From assembly GCA_913049785.1 (NCBI GenBank), contig CAJWXP010000008.1, positions 1 through 63,208 of the forward strand: DNA of 63,208 nucleotides, given 5' to 3'. The notes under the pieces are model-generated. The model worked only from the letters and a program-made list of their open reading frames with translations, was not told the origin of the DNA and did no database searches. The DNA comes from an uncultured Dehalococcoidia bacterium. GTDB taxonomy: Bacteria; Chloroflexota; Dehalococcoidia; Lucifugimonadales; UBA1127. Position 1 is the first letter of the stretch; the number at the start of each line of letters is the position of its first letter. Below, one piece after another: positions 60,691 through 63,208 of this stretch. The translations under genes and the position numbers were made by a program.

Positions 60691-60981
60691 TTAGATCCAC
60701 CATCGTTCGTAGGTATTCCCAATGACTCTCGCCAGGTCTCGGGCCACAAACAGAACCACTACAAACCCTGCCGCTGCTCCAATGGCAGAAAGATACAGTA
60801 GTGGGCGTATCCGTTGGGCCTTCTCAGGAATCTCTTTGCTCTCTACTAAGGACGGGATGATCCCGAAGCTGATCAGAATGCTGGAGGAGACTACAAACAT
60901 CAGTATGGGGAAAAGCCAGAGGTAAGAGATCAAGTCTCTGTATTCAATCCAGTCAAGCGAACTAATGAAATTCGGGTCCAT
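60691..60981 (-). CDS. Small two-helix membrane protein at the head of the ACIII cluster
   Basis: 96 residues from the ATG at 60979-60981, which follows GTGAGGAA. Two hydrophobic helices (LWLFPILMFVVSSSILISFG and LLYLSAIGAAAGFVVVLFVA), with a short charged loop between them and an end at TYERWWI. It is the first gene of the minus-strand run, 70 bases before actA. Small single- or double-helix accessory subunits (such as ActG) occur in ACIII, but sequence similarity cannot be judged here. Confidence 0.65.
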   Translation of the reverse strand: MDPNFISSLDWIEYRDLISYLWLFPILMFVVSSSILISFGIIPSLVESKEIPEKAQRIRPLLYLSAIGAAAGFVVVLFVARDLARVIGNTYERWWI

Positions 60982-61166
60982 ATTATTCCTCACCGATTCA
61001 GCTTGTGAAGAATATCGCAACTCGAAGAGGAGTGTCAATATACACCAGCACTCAATCCGCCCTCGATTCCCTCATTCCGATCTTTTGAGGGGCGATGCAT
61101 TACGGGTGTTGCCATCGGAAACGTCTCCCTGTAGAGTGAAGACCGTCAAACAAACGGAGGATACAT

Positions 61167-61394
61167 ATGGGCTCAAAAAGAAAAAGGGAACAGGGCGGGT
61201 TCAACAGGCGGGAAGTCCTGGGCAAGGGCGCTGTTCTCCTAGGCGTAGCTGCGGCTCTGACGCTGCCCTTCAAGCTCTTTGGCGGATTCTCCGGTAATAA
61301 GAATGCGGGTTCAGACCTGCCGGGCAAAGACTCCATCTTCCAGCCCCGTAAGGACGCAAACCTGAAGAAATACCTCCAGGACAAGGGTTTCTAG
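61167..61394 (+). CDS. Small Tat-signal protein of 75 residues
   Basis: MGSKRKREQGGFNRREVLGK gives an RRxxL twin-arginine motif, followed by a hydrophobic stretch (GAVLLGVAAALTLPF), and the mature part is only about 40 mostly charged residues. It resembles the short Tat-signal proteins next to oxidoreductase operons that may help export a partner. ATG at 61167 with CGGAGG 8 bases upstream, and a terminator follows, so it is a well-formed gene. It is divergent from the ACIII cluster with a shared 185-base upstream region. Function unknown. Confidence 0.7.
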   Translation: MGSKRKREQGGFNRREVLGKGAVLLGVAAALTLPFKLFGGFSGNKNAGSDLPGKDSIFQPRKDANLKKYLQDKGF

Positions 61395-61422
61395 TCGAGG
61401 CGCTTAGCTTTTCAACAAAACT

Positions 61423-61457
61423 CCCGCCCCGATATACGTCGGAGCGGGATTCTTTTT
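61423..61457 (+). terminator. Intrinsic terminator after the Tat-signal gene
   Basis: CCCGCCCCGA and TCGGAGCGGG form a ten-position stem with one mismatch and a six-base loop, followed by ATTCTTTTT. Confidence 0.85.
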
Positions 61458-61490
61458 CTCTGCGAAGTCTGGTTCGCCCCTAGACCCTCA

Positions 61491-61574
61491 GTCATTCTGA
61501 GGAAGTCATCCGGGATCACGACCGAAGAATCTCCCTGGCCGAGTGAGAGATTCTTCGCTGCGCTCAGGATCACG
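61491..61574. repeat. GTCATTCTGAG-type repeat, second long copy
   Basis: GTCATTCTGAGG at the left, CTCAGGATCAC at the right (imperfect inverted ends), and inner GACCGAAGAATCTCCC and GAGAGATTCTTCGCTG that pair with each other. It lies between the Tat-signal gene and the DUF2779 nuclease gene. Confidence 0.7.
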
Positions 61575-61645
61575 TAGACGCAATTGACCCTGTGGGGAAG
61601 ATACGGGGAATCGCGTCTCAATGTGAGCGACCCCATTGTCGACGG

Positions 61646-63133
61646 TCACTCAGTCCTGAGCTGGCGATATATCTCCACCATTGCTTCAGTGTCACGCTTA
61701 CAATAGGCCAACAACGATTCCCGTATTTGCGCTTTCTCTTCCTCTGAAGTCTCTGGCGATATCATTTGTCCAAACGAAAGTGACGCTAGAGTACCATCTT
61801 TGATGTCTAGATCCGCATAGCTCAGATTAGGTATCAACGCTGGTAATACCGATTTGATAGACCAGCTGCCATGAAATTCTGGATGATAGTAGTTGGCGCT
61901 CAGCACCTTATGGAGATCGAAGATCCGGCCGCAAAGATCTAGCAGGGAGCCTCGATGCTTCGGTAAGGCATCGGCTAATTCCTTAATTCGCGCTTCCTCA
62001 AATCCGGTGTACACCACGATCGAGCCTCTATCGTCTAGTGCCTCTAACATTTCCAATGCCAGCGTCTCTCTTGGGTCGTCGGCCGCGTTATGGAGGTATT
62101 CCACGTGGCGTAGACCACCAGTTGAGTCCAGCGTGTGAATAGACCACTGGAATGGTATTTGTCGATAAGGGCGCGTTCCAACGTACAGAGGGAGGGCTGG
62201 ACTGATCGTTTCGAAGTCGAGGAAGTGGATGGGATAAGTCACGTCATTCAGGGCAGTCTGCAGGTCTCCACTCTCGTAGGGTTTTCCTGTGACCACAGCA
62301 TCACGCACTCTCAGTTGACGGTCGGTAAGCCCTTGAAAGCCAGTAGGAATGTCAGATATTTCCCGAATACCCGCAGACTTGAAGTTGTTGAGAAGTTTTA
62401 CGCTGACGCTCGGAAGTTGGTTTACTGCATGTGGTAGCTCAGCCGGGTGGCAGTGCCCGTAAAAACTGCAAACATACGGCTTGGTGCAGTGAGGCCCAGT
62501 GGCAATCGCGGGCTCTGTACTCGATCCCAGCACGTTCCACATTTCAGTAAGTTGGCCCCGAGCTTCTGAGGAGGCATAGGTTTGGGCCTGGGCGCTTGCA
62601 TCCTCGACGGTAAACAACCGTTCAAGGTCGTAGTCCCCGCCGGCGTATACGTAGGTATTGTCGATGTGCATCAACCCTGCTTTACGGACGAAATAACCTA
62701 GACCCTCGATGACATATTGCTGGATGGCAATATCAGGTAAATGTTCTGGTTTGTACGATGTGCTCGACTTCACCTCAATGAGATCAAGTGACCCGTCATC
62801 GTTCTTGGTTAGGATATCCGCTCGTATGTTGATCCCTTCAAATGAAAATGCCGCTTCGAACAGTGTCCGGATCTCATCGTTTTCCATTGCTTCTTTGGTG
62901 TGTTGTACTGCTACTGTGTGCTCGAAGTAGGGTTCTGCAATAAGTAACCCCGGGCCGAAACGATCCCTCGCAAGCTCGCCCACAACAGTTCCACCATCAA
63001 ACAACGCCTGCTGCTGAGGTGTAACCGCATCAGCAAGATCTCGGCTGAAGCATTCGAAGTACAAACGCTTCAGGCACTGGAGGCCTGCAGCGAAACGACT
63101 CTTTGAGAGGCTTGGGCTGTTGCGGCTGACCAT
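61646..63133 (-). CDS. DUF2779 protein: Cas4/RecB-like nuclease plus DEDD exonuclease domain
   Basis: 495 residues. The N-terminal half is a PD-(D/E)xK nuclease of Cas4/RecB type: Asp106 (IRADIL), Glu120 and Lys122 (DLIEVKSS), Gln139-Tyr140, with Cys20 and Cys216, Cys222, Cys228 placed as the ligands of a [4Fe-4S] cluster. The C-terminal half is an RNase H-like exonuclease with Asp306 and Glu308 in HFLDFETI and Asp481 in CKRDTEAM. This is the DUF2779 (PF11074) layout. No CRISPR or other cas gene is in view, so a repair or defence role is inference. Codon choice looks less G+C-biased than the neighbours, which hints at transfer. Start ATG at 63131-63133. Confidence 0.82.
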   Translation of the reverse strand: MVSRNSPSLSKSRFAAGLQCLKRLYFECFSRDLADAVTPQQQALFDGGTVVGELARDRFGPGLLIAEPYFEHTVAVQHTKEAMENDEIRTLFEAAFSFEGINIRADILTKNDDGSLDLIEVKSSTSYKPEHLPDIAIQQYVIEGLGYFVRKAGLMHIDNTYVYAGGDYDLERLFTVEDASAQAQTYASSEARGQLTEMWNVLGSSTEPAIATGPHCTKPYVCSFYGHCHPAELPHAVNQLPSVSVKLLNNFKSAGIREISDIPTGFQGLTDRQLRVRDAVVTGKPYESGDLQTALNDVTYPIHFLDFETISPALPLYVGTRPYRQIPFQWSIHTLDSTGGLRHVEYLHNAADDPRETLALEMLEALDDRGSIVVYTGFEEARIKELADALPKHRGSLLDLCGRIFDLHKVLSANYYHPEFHGSWSIKSVLPALIPNLSYADLDIKDGTLASLSFGQMISPETSEEEKAQIRESLLAYCKRDTEAMVEIYRQLRTE

Positions 63134-63208
63134 GAGGCACCTTCATTCTTCATTCTATTGTTGAATCATGTTTGAAATAACGGGCCACTGCATGGCTCTC
63201 CCCCCGGC
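63134..63208. other. Right-edge non-coding sequence
   Basis: 75 bases upstream of the DUF2779 start with no ORF or motif that I can support. CATTCTTCATTCT is a short internal repeat. The sequence ends at the window edge. Confidence 0.4.

Noticed and set aside
61646-63133. CRISPR-associated Cas4 gene
   Set aside because: The protein is a DUF2779 two-domain nuclease much longer than Cas4, with no array or other cas genes in the window.
1-63208. tRNA and rRNA genes
   Set aside because: I read the intergenic gaps for cloverleaf arms and T-loop GTTCRA patterns and for conserved rRNA segments, and found none that I could support.

Overview
The window looks like a stretch of a G+C-rich bacterial chromosome from the Chloroflexota, most plausibly a SAR202-like or other Dehalococcoidia lineage. 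The grounds are an Alternative Complex III locus followed by a cytochrome c maturation cluster, a dnaJ-hspR-clpC heat-shock operon, two paralogous Rieske ring-hydroxylating oxygenases beside other aromatic-type catabolic genes, and copies of a GTCATTCTGAG...GAAGAATC repeat often seen in that phylum. The assignment is inference from gene content only. No rRNA, tRNA or CRISPR array was recognised.

Layout. 1-1.35 kb: a contig-edge partial ORF and a chimeric ORF that joins the N-terminal domain of a thiamine-diphosphate enzyme to the C-terminal two thirds of a DNA cytosine-C5 methyltransferase. 1.5-7.5 kb: DMT transporter, nitroreductase, cytosolic-looking ligand-binding protein, cyclase, a 59-residue protein and a Rieske oxygenase. 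7.6-12.3 kb: clpC, hspR and dnaJ, divergent from hsp20, with a HAIR operator lying over the dnaJ promoter. 12.3-22.4 kb: aldo/keto reductase, lipoprotein, esterase, MFS exporter, several gene remnants, LigB-type dioxygenase, orphan peptide-ABC ATPase, second Rieske oxygenase and zinc alcohol dehydrogenase. 22.5-26.9 kb: secF, secD, CCA/poly(A) nucleotidyltransferase and def in one minus-strand run. 27-35 kb: second orphan ABC ATPase, MFS, two decayed genes (rhodanese-CBS, methyltransferase), holA, ychF-like GTPase and MFS. 35-47 kb: frameshifted SRPBCC gene, hemW, cupredoxin, class V aminotransferase, SDR, two glutamine synthetases, frameshifted patatin, YihY and nadE. 47-61 kb: on the minus strand, a small membrane subunit, ActA, ActB (split in two), ActC, a second NrfD, ActD and ActE, then ccmH, ccmF, ccmI-like, a membrane-anchored protein and a thioredoxin. 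This is an electron-transfer complex placed with the machinery that matures its c-type haems. 61-63.2 kb: a Tat-signal mini-protein and a Cas4-like/DEDD nuclease (DUF2779).

The most interesting signal is not a gene. At least a dozen intergenic sites share one architecture: a GC-rich stem-loop, then a spacer resembling GGACCYATAT, then CCTGNSGGTTACCAAAG. About twelve of them begin exactly at the stop codon of a gene on the same strand. One copy carries three tandem 22-bp stem-loop units. I know of no named element with this structure. It could be a mobile palindromic repeat that prefers stop codons, or a conserved 3'-end RNA element.

The window also holds an unusual number of broken genes: a DinB-deacetylase fusion remnant, a ComEC tail, rhodanese-CBS, a methyltransferase, SRPBCC and patatin. 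Either this genome is shedding genes or the assembly has small indels. Both possibilities are stated where they matter.
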